Source: Coprinellus micaceus (Eukaryota > Basidiomycota > Agaricomycetes > Agaricales > Psathyrellaceae). From it: 64,000 nt of DNA. The position numbers and the translations under genes are program-made. Below, piece after piece: positions 12,086 to 23,600 of the stretch (its first letter is position 1; the number at the start of each line of letters is the position of its first letter). The notes under the pieces are model-generated. The model was not told where the DNA came from and did no database searches. It was given only the letters and a program-made list of their open reading frames with translations. The DNA is taken from contig OX596337.1 in assembly GCA_951394405.1 (NCBI GenBank), forward strand, positions 62,001-126,000, read 5' to 3'.

Positions 12086-13136
12086 TCATTTAGCGCGAAT
12101 GAACCCCTTGGTGACGGCACTGGTCCAGGCATTGTAGAAAGCAGTTCCCATCTTCACATACCCTCCCGCATTCGGATGGACACCGTCAGCCAAATCGCCA
12201 GTGGTAATAGAGCTCATGCTAACGAAGGCGATCTTCTGCCCACTTGCAGCCCTAGCCTCGACCAAGCGCTGAATTTCCCTGTTGTAGGTGTCGACACTGG
12301 CCTGGGCGAAAGAGAGCGGGATGAGCGAAGCGACGAGGACGGTGGCTTGAGGCGAAGCGGTATAGATGGTATCGATGAGTGACATGAGACGTGTGGGAGC
12401 ACCGTTCGCGGCTGAGATCATGTCGTTCGTGCCGGCCATGAGGGTGATGACCTAGAAATATGGTCGCATTGTTTACACTTTAAGCTGCGGGTAAAGAACG
12501 ACTGCAATGAACGTACCTCAGGCTTTTGACCCAACGCCGTCGCGGCGTACCCTTTGATCTGGTCAATGGTAGCCCCCGAATGTCCCTGGTTATCGTTATC
12601 GGGCATATTCCCGTTCTTCTGGGTCCCAATGAAGTCAGTGGTAATTCCCGCGGAGGTCAAGCTGTCCTTGAGCTGCTTGCGGTAGGCGTTTCCGTCGTTC
12701 GATCCCATTCCCCAAGTGATACTGTCACCGAGAGGGAGAACGATAATGGGTCCTGAGGACGTTGAGGTAGGCTGGGGAGCAGCTGTGGTCGTAGTCACGG
12801 TGGTTGTGGGAGCGGTAGGGGTGGAGACAGTAGTAGTGGGGACGGCCGGGCCACCTGGCTGGCATTGGGAATAGACTGAAGTAGGTTGGGTTAGCGGAGG
12901 AATAGGGACAGGAAGTCGGAGCCTCACAGTCATTGAGCTTCACACAAGTGCCTCCACTGACGCAGGACGTGTCACCACTGTATCCAGTACCCTGGAGACC
13001 CGATGTAAGCGACCTATCAAAGCCTGGTGGAGGACCGCGAACTTACCCCACACTGTCCGTACAGAGGCACAGCCGCGAGAGCGGAGTGCACGGAGAGTCC
13101 TACGAGGACAATGGCAGTTGTCAACTTTGAAAGCAT
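12086..13136 (-). CDS. Secreted CBM1-linked SGNH/GDSL hydrolase (CE3-like esterase)
   Basis: Model complement(join(12086..12451,12517..12875,12928..12991,13047..13136)), 292 aa; introns of 55, 52 and 65 bp in phases 0, 1 and 0. Residues 1-21 are a signal peptide. Residues 26-60 form a fungal cellulose-binding module CBM1 (YGQCGG, GYSGDTSC, GGTCVKLND, FYSQC). A Thr/Ser/Pro linker follows, then an SGNH catalytic domain with block I LPLGDSITWG (nucleophile Ser), block III AGTND and block V DGVHPN (Asp-His). The arrangement matches carbohydrate esterase family 3 acetylxylan esterases, so the expected role is extracellular deacetylation of plant cell-wall polysaccharide, anchored to cellulose. All exons are in phase and no key residue is missing. 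Substrate specificity is inferred. Confidence 0.92.
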
Positions 13137-13177
13137 GGTCGAAGTCGATGATGAGAGGGACCGACCGCGTCGGCCAG

Positions 13178-13186
13178 TATATATTA
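13178..13186 (-). promoter_or_regulatory. TATA box of the esterase gene
   Basis: TATATATTA (plus-strand reading) about 45 bp upstream of the ATG at 13136. Confidence 0.5.
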
Positions 13187-13199
13187 GGTCCCGGCGATA

Positions 13200-14196
13200 C
13201 TTTGGCTGGTCCTCGGATACGGTGCTCCCACCTGAGCATGGAGTCCTCTCGCTATTCTTACACGAGATCAGGGCTGAAAGCCCCTTTCACGGCCGCCGAG
13301 GAACGGTTAATCCTACAGAGAGTTCAAAATTAGAATAATACACTCACAGTGAAGGAAGATGGAAGCCGTTCGAATTTGGAGTTCGGTCCTGGCGAGTGGT
13401 GTCTAAACAACGCATTGACTTCCCATTCCTCGACAACAGATCAGCACGAGAAGCTTTAGGAAGAGAGGCGGCTCTCCGTTTTCCGACGCGAATAGCCGCT
13501 TGGAAGACCTGCAGACCTCACCTCTTAGGGAACGGGAGGCTTCGAATTCCTTGCGGGGGGCGCACACGCCCGATGTTCGGATGATGTTCGGTGGGCCAAC
13601 GCCCATATATGCTTGGAAAGTACCACACCAGTTGGCCTCATGTGCGTTTATCAGACTTGTGAAGCGTTATCCATAGCGCGGTTCACCCGACATTTCGTAT
13701 GAACATCATTTCGATTCCAGAAGCGCGGGATCCGACCGGTTCCCGACGGTCCCCTCAGTTGCGCGGACCGTGAACGGGGGGTACGTTGGGTCCACGTACC
13801 ACTTCAAACCCTGGGTCATCAGGGAATATCAATGAGTCCCTCGCACAGAACATTCGTTAGTGGCTTCGTCGGTATAGAGCCTCGACAAGGAGCCAGTGGG
13901 TCCCTATGGGCGCTTATAATCTCCAGACACCGATCCCGTCTTGGTGGTTCGTCTAATTGCTTCCTGCGATCATCGTCGAGCGCGCGAGCTGTTCTACTTG
14001 TACATAGGGTGTGCGATCATCGTACTAGCCTCTGGGTATTGTCGCTTGGCAGTGGAGGAATTACAAGGAGCACCCATTTAGGACCCGCACGGTTCGTGGG
14101 GAGAACACTAAGGCCGCACATTCCTGGTATATAAGTCCATTTCCCTTAGTGCGATCACTGTCATTCTCCTTTCCTCCGTGCTTCCCCCCGCCGTTC
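13200..14196. other. Intergenic, no firm gene
   Basis: No domain recognised. A TATATAAG element at 14126-14133 (+) precedes the small frame at 14197. Confidence 0.4.
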
Positions 14197-14373
14197 ATGC
14201 CTGCTTCACCTTCGCGGTCATATCAGCCTCCCCAGCCCCGCGTCTATACCCTCCTGGGCAAGCACTCGACGAAAGCCGTACATTCCAAACTATCCATTGA
14301 ATTGCTCCCTCTATCTAGTAGAAGCGACCGCAATTACACCGCACACGTAACACGTATCTCGCTCTGGAAATAG
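14197..14373 (+). CDS. Possible small protein, 58 aa
   Basis: ATG at 14197 opens an uninterrupted 58-codon frame beginning MPASPSRSYQPPQP, rich in Ser, Pro and Arg, ending in ISLWK. It is preceded by a TATATAAG element 64 bp upstream and followed by an A-rich tract that could carry polyadenylation signals. No homology or domain is recognised. It lies tail-to-tail with the zinc-finger gene and could equally be chance sequence in that gene's 3' region. Confidence 0.22.
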   Translation: MPASPSRSYQPPQPRVYTLLGKHSTKAVHSKLSIELLPLSSRSDRNYTAHVTRISLWK

Positions 14374-14862
14374 AGAAATAGACATAAAACTGAAAGAAAA
14401 GAAAAAACTACTACGGACGAGGGCGGAAAGAATTAAAGACTAGTAGAAAATAGAAAGAAAAAAAGAACAACATGACGTTTTGTAGCCAGCTAGCGATGTA
14501 CGAGTGCATATACGTATCGAGACGGGAGCCTATCGAAAACTTGGACAGCAAGAGACGACGACGACGGAGCCAAAGTAAAAGAGGAAATAGGATCGACGAT
14601 ACCGAAACGTAGACCGAGACCGAAACCGTGTATGTACGTACGCACGCTGAGCGCACGCTCGAGATAGAAAAAGCGTCCATGGGTAAAAAATCGGGCTGAA
14701 CGTGAGGGCGGCATGTAAGGCATATACGTTCGTTCTTCATGAGACATAACCAAGAAACCTCGTGCGAGCCAGCGTAGGGTGTGAGCATGGGGAGGGTATC
14801 ACAAGACTCGGGGCGGGTGAACGGGGTGGATAGTATCACGAGACGAAACTCCTCCCACCTCA

Positions 14863-17800
14863 TCACCTATGCCCCGCCGCCTCGACCGCATCCAACAAAT
14901 CGTCTTCCACCTCTCCCTCCCCATCCCCCTCCATATCCACATCATCTCCATCACCCTCCCCATCCAACTCGTCCTCAATGATCTGCGTCTGCTCCTCCAC
15001 ATAATCCTCCTCCTCTTCCTCCCCCGCCGAGCGAGGCTGGGAAGCAGTCGACGACGCAGCGCCGAGGGTCATCACAATCTCATTCTCCACCTCTCCCTCC
15101 GCTTCAGCGTCCCCATCAGCGTCGCTATCCGTCACATCAACCGGCGACCCCGCCTTCCCATTCCCATTCCCGTTCGCACCATTCCCATCCCCATTCGCCC
15201 CCTTACTCATCATCCTCTTCCCCATCCCCATCGCTCTCTCCCTCGCCATCTCCGTCTTGCTCTTCAGCTGCAGCAGCTGCTGCTGCTGCGACGACTGCCG
15301 CTCTTGACGCGCTCGTTCTTGCAGACTGTGATTGTTGCTGCTTGTTTGTATTTGCGTTTGAAGCACCGCCGTCGTTGTTGTTTGAAGCGGCGTTGTTGTT
15401 GTTGCGTTGTTTAACGAGTGTTGGAGATGCGGAGGCAGAGGACTGTGTCGATTATCCTTTCCCGAGCTGGTCACGGAGTTGGACATAATTGTACGTACGT
15501 GGGACTGTTTGCCACATCACATCCGAGCGTTGAGGATTCCCGTAGAGACAGCCCATTCGTAGATTTGAGGCATTGAGGTTATCAGGTCACCGCGGTTTGA
15601 AGCGTTCAGGTATTCAGGAGGCGTTGGAGAGTGGGGTTTGAACGCCAGATTGAGGTTGAGGTAGTCCGAGCGCCCGATCAAGTTCCACCATGTTCCGCCG
15701 CATCGAGAGGTGCACGAGGCAGATAAGAACGCAGTTGACGTCGATGGTGATAACCGTCGCCGCCGAGTACGCGGGAGGGTCAGATAGAGTGGGACAGCGG
15801 GCGTTCAATGTAGGTAGAGAGGACGGTGGGCGCCCGATTGAGGAAGCGGACGAATGGAGGAAGAGAGGTCGAGATCGAAGGGCGCGATGTCGTGCACGAG
15901 GCCGATAAGAATGAAGTCGAAGGAACGGGATAGAGTTGGCGCCGACGAAGTCGAGTTGATGCGTCGAGGAAGTTGATGCGATGGGTTGAGGAAGTCGATT
16001 CCATGCGTCGAGGAGATGCGAAGTCGAGTCCATACGTCGAGGAAAACGCCAAGTCGTCCAAGGAAGAGTTCGAGGCGGGGAGAGTCGCCCGAATCGTCGT
16101 GGAGGAACCAAAGGTCGTCCGAGGAGGGAAGTCGCACGGAATTGGACAAAGTCGTCCGAGGAGCGGGTTCGAAGCCGCCATCGGGCAACGAGGCGCACCA
16201 GAACGTATCGAAGGGGCGGTGTTCGGCGTTCGGTGTCGAGTAGAGTTTCGGTGTAATCGAAAGTGCCGATCGTCGGTCGGTCGGATGATTCCAGTCGAGT
16301 CGAATCCAATCCAACCCAAGTGGAAAGGACCAAAGAGTCGCGTCGCGTCGAGAGCGTACCACGAACCAAGAAGAAAAACAAAAACATAAATCGTCTCATC
16401 AGCCTCCTTCCCTTCCAACACCACAAAATAAACCACGTACCACCCTCTTCTCCTTCCCCGTCCCCGCACTCACAGGCAACGTATCCGTCCTCTGCAGCCC
16501 CCTCGACGTTCCCTCACTGCCCCCCTGCGACTGCTGACCCTGACCCTGAGATTGGCTTTGAGACTGAGACTGAGACTGAGACTGATGAATAGCAGCAGAG
16601 GACAACGAAGCCTGAGCCGCAAGCTGCGCCTGAGCGAGCTGCTGAGTCTCGAGCGTCCCCCGTCGTTCGACGCGTTTCATCTTTTTGCGGCACCTAGAAC
16701 ACACGTATCCTCGCGTCAATACCATTGTTTCTTCTCTCTCTCCCATTTTCACGGGAAAGGCACGTAAAATAACAGAAAAACTCACCGATCACACACCGTC
16801 CCCGGCCCCGCAGGCCCCGGACCCCACTTCTCCACACACTTCCCATCCTTATACCTTCCCGGCTGCCCACACTGCCTACAAATCCTCTGCCCCTGCTCGT
16901 TCGTCGCAGGGAAGAGCGGGCCCGTAGGCGCCCCGGCGCCCGCGAGGGAGTCCGTAGAGGGTGAATCTATAGGGTAGAAATGAGATGGGATGAGATCGTC
17001 AGTATCGCGTCATGGTGGGCAGTGATAAGATAAGATCCAAGATCGAAGGACGGAACGCGTCCGAAACCAAAAGAAAAACAGAACAGAGCAAAAAGCGTCA
17101 AAGCAACCCAATCCATCTCACGGACGGAAAACTCTCTCTTCACCCCACGGCGCTCCTTCCCTCCGCCGTCCACGGGCCCACCACGCCCTTCCCATCCCAT
17201 TCCCATTCCGTCGCTATCCCCCAGATCCCGATTCACTTCCCAATCCGTCTTTACGCGGAACCAAATCCAACCGTATCGCGTCACACCCCCTTTCCCAACC
17301 GCATTCAGCCCCCATCCCTCATCGGAACCCCATCACACACACCACCCCCGCCTCGTGCCCACCACGAGGCGCACCGATCGATCGACGGAAGACAGAGGGA
17401 ATGATGCGGGGTATGGTGTGGGTCGGTCGGGGTCGAGGGTACGCCGTATGCCAAGCAAGGTTTACCGGCACGTAAGGGGAAAAAGTGAATGGAACGCGAG
17501 GGAACGTAAGGGAAAAGTGAAATGGAACGTAAGAAAAGAAGGGAAAAAAGTGAATGGAACGAACGAACGTAACCAAAGGAAGGAAAGGAAGGAACTGGGA
17601 GGGCAGTGGGGCGGCGACGCGCACGGAGGACGGGGCGTAGGGCGCAGAAAGAGCGCGGGCGAATGGGAAGGAAGGTTCCAGAAAGGAACGCCACGCGAAG
17701 TACGGAGACTGGGAGGGGACGAGCGGGAAGGCAATGCCTCGAACTGCGCTCGGGGTGGTAGAGTCTGCGCGTACGCGACGAGACGCTGTCGGGGTATGGG

Positions 17801-20683
17801 ATAGAGAACCCCCCACCCACACATATCCACCCGTCCCATAAAAATCGCAAAATAAAAATAAAAACAAAAACAGAAAGAAATCTCCGCGAAATGCACCCCA
17901 AGGGGCCGAGAACAACGCCGCGAGCCCCGGCCCCATAGTGAACGCGAGACTCGCGAGTGAACATATCAAACGCGTCGACCCAACCCACAGCCAACACCAA
18001 AGCGCGTTCGTCTTGTCACCATTGAAGAGCATGCACCACGGGAAGGCGAAGTAAAAGAAAGACTCCACGAGCGCACACCGAGGGAGGGCGAGCCGAAAGA
18101 CAACTTCCCCTCGAAAACCCGCCAAAACACACCAAAATCTCCTCTCCAAGTCCCCTCTCCCTCCCCGTCTCCTCTCCCCCTCCCCCCTCTCCCCCCAAAA
18201 AAATCGCAAATAAGAAAACAAAGCAAAAACACTCACCAACCCCACCCAAACTCCCACCCGCCCCTCCCGCACCCCCAACGCTATACTTACTCTTCTTGAT
18301 CGGCGCGCCCGTCACGGGCGTCACGAACTGGTGCGTTTGGTACGTCTGGTAGTGCTGTACGTCGTTTGCAGTTCGAGGGGTGGGAAGGTGGGTTGGGTTT
18401 TGGGGTTGGGGGTTACGTTGAAGGAGATGGAGGGAAGTTGGGGGTTAGGTTGAGGCGGTTTGAGGCGGGTATTCGATCGGGTCCACGGAGAGATGGGGTT
18501 GGTTGTGCGTTCAGCGTAGTGGAAGTAGAGGTTTCGCGACGCGTCGAGGTTTGAGAGAACGTCAAAACGTCGATAGGTGGAGGCGCGAAGAGAACGTCAA
18601 AAGTCAGTTCTATCCCCTCTTCTCAAAAAAAAACGAGGAAACGCACCTGCCCCCTGGGCACACTCTGACTAGCCGGGTACGCCACATTGCCCCCCTCCCC
18701 CCCAAACGCTCCCCCTCCTACCCCACTTCCCCCACTTCCCCCTCCTCCTGTCCCTCCTCCCGCACCAACCCCTACCCCACCCCCTGCTCCTACCGCATAC
18801 ACCACACCACCCCCGGAACTCCCTTTCTTACTCCTATGCCCATGCCCACCACCCGCCACAACAATCTGCGGTCCACCCAAGGCCGAAGGACCCTGGACGC
18901 CGTTAACGCGCCTCTCGTCGTCCTTCACCGTATCCATGAGCATATCATCCACACTCGAATGGCTCGACGCCCTCGAGGGACTCCTATGATGTTTTCCGAG
19001 CGCTAGAGGGGAGAGATTTCGCGTTAGTGTCTCGTCCATTCCGTGTTTCGTCTATAGACCCCCGTCGCTTTGATCTATAGACCAGGAAGAAAGTAAACCC
19101 ACCTAAAGACCCACCAGCACCTCCAGGCACAGCGATAACCCGGTGCGTGTGCGTGTGCGTGTGCAGCGGCGGGGCGTGCAGGCGCGTGGGGAGGATGTGT
19201 GGGGGGTCGTGGAATGTCTGGTTTCGGGGTTTCGTTGAGGGTGTTGGGGTTGGGTTTGGGTGTGGTTGAGGGCGGTTGAGGACGGTTTGGGTTGAGGTAG
19301 GCGGATAGAGGAGGAGGAAGAGGTGGAGGAGTGAAAGGAAGAGGGAGGGAGAGAAAAACGTCAGTACCACCATTCGTACGCAGATATAGAGATAGGATGG
19401 AAAGACGGGATCGAAATGGCTATGAAAAACGGGGAGAAAGAGGAAGGATCTCAAAGCCGTAGACTCAAAGACTCGAAGCGACGCGAAAATACGAGCTCGA
19501 AGCCGTAGGCTCGAATATGAAGAAAGAGGATGGGCTTGAAAACTTGAAGCCGTAGGCTCGACGCCCACGACGCCTCGAAAACAGTACAGAGACAGAAACT
19601 CCCAAATCCCAAAACAAAGGCAGAGAAAAACAAGAAAAAAAACACGCACCCCATCCCCATACACCCCCCTCCCCCTCCCATCGTTCCCCTTACTCCTCTT
19701 CGCCGGCGGGCCGTGCTCCTCGCCCTCTCTATGGCTCCTCCTCTGGCCCGTCGTATACCCTATCGCGCCAAAAACAAGTGGGGGTCAGTATCACTCCTCT
19801 TTCCTCATAAGTCAAACGCGGGTGGCGAGGGAGACGGAACGTCTCAAACGTCAAACATCAAACGACAGAACGCAAGTTCCAGAGAGAAAGGAAAGATTCG
19901 ACTCGACGTACCTTGCGGACTCCCCCCACCACCCCCAGCCTCAACCTGCAACGCCCCCCCAAACCCCCTCCTCGCCTCCCCCGCCATCCTCTCCAGCCCC
20001 CCAAGGTACTCCTCCACGCCCACCCAATGCCCAAAGAGTGCTTGGCGTCGCTCGCGTTCGAGGAGCAATTGGGCTTGGAGAGCTTCGAGCTGCAGCTCGA
20101 GGGTGGATATACGCGTGATGAGGTCGGACGTCATCGTATCCCTCGCACTCTGCGTCGCGCCCCCACCCCCACCCGCGTTGTTGTTGTTGTTGTTCGCGGT
20201 GTTCCCGTTCGTCGAACCTGGAGCGGCGGCGGCGGATCCAGAGGGAAGAGACGAAGAAGGAAGGGAGGAGTGAGGCAGGGACTTGGCGACCCGCTCCGCG
20301 ACCTCCGCGCGCCGGGTGGCTTGGACGAGCTGGTCCTTGAGCCCCGCGATGTCGCCGTACGCGGTCGCGAGGAGCGCGGCGAGGGCTTCGTTCGTCTGTG
20401 TGCTCCCCGGGGAGGGAGGGCGGAGGGCGTTGAGGGCGTGTGCGCCGACTAGGCCGGCCATTGCTGTTCCTGGTGGTATTCCTCCTCCCAAGATCCCTGC
20501 TCCTCCGACTAAAGACCCTCCTCCGACTGAGGATCCAGCCCCCGCGACTAAGGATCCCGCGCCGACCAAGGGTCCCCCTGGTGGAGCGAGGGCGTGTGGA
20601 GGCGACGGGGGTTGCTGTTGAGCTGGGAGGGAGGATGAGGAGGGGGGAGGCGCGGGAGGGGAGGCCCTTGTCGTTGTGGCCAT
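14863..20683 (-). CDS. Large nuclear regulator-like protein with GATA-like CxxC zinc motif
   Basis: Model complement(join(14863..15504,16474..16693,16786..16966,18291..18354,18647..19002,19103..19217,19650..19759,19912..20683)), 819 aa; all eight exons join in phase. The N-terminus is Ala/Pro/Gly-rich with a heptad stretch (LKDQLVQATRRAEVAERVAKSL) and a second one (LELQLEALQAQLLLERERRQ), so coiled-coil pairing is likely. Exon 2 holds a basic PPAKRSK nuclear-signal-like motif. The exon 6-7 junction encodes C502-x2-C505-x10-C516-x14-C531-x2-C534 followed by RKKMKRVERRG, a GATA-like zinc-binding basic module. Then come (SQ)n repeats, poly-Gln and a C-terminal acidic tail (residues about 700-810). 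A DNA-binding or chromatin role is inferred. Introns are unusually long for this genome (1324, 969, 432 and 292 bp) and contain minisatellites. The ATG at 20683 is the first in frame. Confidence 0.75.
15935..16140. repeat. Degenerate GTCGAGGA minisatellite in intron 7
   Basis: GTCGAGGAAGTTGATGCG-like units recur (gcgtcgaggaag, gggttgaggaag, gcgtcgaggaga, acgtcgaggaaa, gtccaaggaaga, gtcgtggaggaa) at roughly 18-25 bp spacing, inside the 969 bp intron of the zinc-finger gene. Confidence 0.55.
17470..17580. repeat. Degenerate GTAAGGGAAAAGTGAATGGAAC minisatellite in intron 5
   Basis: Three to four units containing GTAAGGGAAAAGTGAA and ATGGAACG follow each other within the 1324 bp intron of the zinc-finger gene. 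Confidence 0.55.
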
Positions 20684-23600
20684 CTTCGTCTTCGGTGGCT
20701 TCGTCGGCTTCGTCGAGTGGGTTCGTGTGGATGGGGCCGTCGTTGGTTCGTGTGGGTGGGTGAAGATGCGAGTGTGGGTGTAAGAAGGGAGGGAGAGGGA
20801 GGGAGAGGGAAGATGGGTTAAGTCGATGTGATGACGCCGTGCGATGACGGAGCGCGGAGCCTCGGTTGGCTTGGTCGTTCGTTGGTGATGATGGACGTCG
20901 GTCGGGCGATCCAATCGTGCGACGAGTGAAAGCAAAGCAAAGTGAAAGAACCACCACGCCCTAACGAAAAGCAAGCAGGCGGGAAAGCAACTCAATCGTC
21001 ACACCCAACCAAAATCACACTTTAGGATGAAGAAGAAGAAAGACGAAAGTCACGATGGAGGGTGGGTGGTGGGATGGGAAAAGAAACGCCAAACCAAACA
21101 CGGAAGGGAAAGAAAGACGGGACAAGCGGGCCAAATTCCCATCCTCCCAATCGTCAATTCGGGGTCCACCTTCCCCCTATATCCATATCACACGCCATTC
21201 TTCCTTTCCTGGCCCAGTTTCGGGCTTTCCCTTCCCCATATATCCAAGATTGCGGCTTTCATCCTAAAGAGAGGGGGTGAACCCAAAGAGGGGGAGAGAT
21301 TCGGGCCCAAAAACACCGACACGAGGCGCCCCCATTCCCACCGGGGATACCTCCCCTTTTGGGACCGGTTGATCGGGGAGGCTGGATTGGGTGGGGGGTG
21401 TGACGTCCGAGTCGGCATGAGCGCCGGCGCAGGGTATCCGAGTCGGTTAGTGCGGGTCATGGGTCATGGGGGATGGAATGGGGGGGAGGACCTCGGACAC
21501 CGTGTCGCTCCTCCGGGATGAATCCCGACGTCCGACGAGTACGCGTTCGGTCTTCTTGGATCCCGTTAAGGTGTTCCAAAAAGAAGAACTTGAATACGGA
21601 CAGAAGAACCGGGTGGCGAATGAATGAAAGCCAGACACCAGGCGGGCGGGCGAGAGGCGCAACACGAGGCAATTAAATGAGCGCCCCAGCTCGCGTATGA
21701 ACGGGGCGTAATTAAAGTCGTTCAGGTGGTATGCACTCAGTGTATCGCGCGTGGTGGCGGTATGTGAGGATTGGGGTTGCGTGTATGTGAACAGTGAGGC
21801 GCGTGTATGTAGTATGTACCCGGTGCCACCAGACGCTGAACCGCCTTGTACCCCACCGCCGCCGCGTAAAACGTGCAGCAAGGGTACGAATGAAATATCG
21901 GACCCTCGTGCTACCTCACCTCCTCCGCACGCAGGTCGACATTGTAGCCTACACGATACATACCCATCAGCGAATTTCAACTGCCCACTCTGTACTCCCA
22001 TACCCGTTCCAAACCACCCTAATCTAACGATGTTCTACTTTTTCTTCGTATTCATAGGCCCAAGCTCTCTCGAAATTCCTCAAGTCCTGTTAGGTACTCG
22101 TCCCGTATCATTCCACCCTTCCCCTAAAACCAACACGTACCCACTATCGACAGCCCACACCCGACTCTCACCATCTCCCTCGCAAGCCCCCGCCGTCTCC
22201 TCCTCCCAGTTCGAATAACATACGAAGTGCACATACCCCACCCCCTCGATTCAGAACAAGCAATCTAAATCCTGAATATTCACCACAACGTGACCAAACG
22301 ACCGTCGCACGCCCCGCTCCCTCAAGTTCCTTCAGACCACTCTGAGCCAGTGAGCCCGGAACCTGAGTATCCAACTGAACGCCCGAGTCGTAGTTTTCGG
22401 TTGAGTATCATACCAGCACAAGTACGAAGAATCCACCCTCACACCTCCCGCAACACACCTCCGTTATCCGATAAAGGCTACAGCGCGTCCAACTGACAAC
22501 TCACACCAAGCAACGAGGACCTACACACCCTCCGTGCACCGTCAGACCCCGTTCCACCCCCCGTGACGCATAAACCGAGCCTCTCCCTCCTCCCACGGAA
22601 CATCCCAAGGACCCGAGAGTACGAGCAACTCGCAATACCAGAACTCACTCCCCCTGGATTCCCATGAAATTCTAACGACGAAGACGCGTCCAAAACCCCC
22701 ACCTCCCAAACAACCTCCACCCCCGCTCCCTTAGACTAGTCACTACACCATGGGCTCCCGCCGAAGATACCCCGCGTTGTCCCAGTCCCTAGTTTAAGTA
22801 GTTATCAGAGCAAGGAGTTCTAGGGGGGCGGGACTCCTACACCTGGGGATAACCCCCCATCTCCGACCCTCCGACTCTCGACTCCCCGAATGCCGACACC
22901 CGCTCGGCCCGACGGCCTACTCAAAATGACACAATCACAAGTCGGGCTTCCGTCCCTTCCCCCGCCGACTCGACTCGGCTCGCTACTTCCGTGTTCTAAC
23001 TTCTAGCTCTTCCCGCCGACTCGGCTCGCTCCTCCCCCCTCGTGTTTCGTAGTGCCGTTTCGTTACTTCCATCGTCACATCGTTACGTCGGGACACGGGA
23101 CACGGGCTCGGGACTCGGGTGCGCTGAGTACTACGCGACGCGACGGTAACGCCGCATCATAAAATTTCGTCGTCGCGACGGGATGGGATGGGACGGCGTC
23201 TACGTGGCGGGGAAGCGGCATCGGGGATGATGCGTATCATCGCCGACTGTAGGCGACGGACGGGTACCCTAGTTCATCTCGTCTCCGCTTCCCCGCTTCC
23301 AAGTTCCCACCTCCCCGATCCTCTCCCCGCTTCCCATCCCATCCCCGCTTCCCACCTCCCCGCCTCGCCACCCCGACTCTCCACCCCATAACTTTCAAAA
23401 ACGGGCAAGCGGCGTGAATGACGGAAAGGTTCGCACGGGGGTACTCCTGGGGTCCTCCTTCCTCCCTCCCACCGAAGGCCAAATCGCGTACTCCGGATCG
23501 GACGGCGCCCACCCCACACTTGTGTACCCCCGCGTTGTCTCCACGGGTCACCGTGACCATCCGACCTCCCCGCCTTGAACCTTCCTACTTGTTTCCCGCC

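Noticed and set aside
14869..15414. 181-codon plus-strand frame rich in Leu, Ile and Arg
   Set aside because: Antisense shadow of the acidic, Gln-rich terminal exon of the zinc-finger gene.
15614..16469. Long minus-strand frames of 185-270 codons
   Set aside because: They lie wholly inside intron 7 of the zinc-finger gene and reflect the GTCGAGGA minisatellite and stop-poor composition.
17305..18278. Minus-strand frames up to 319 codons
   Set aside because: Inside the 1324 bp intron; low-complexity Phe/Arg-rich translation without any recognisable domain.
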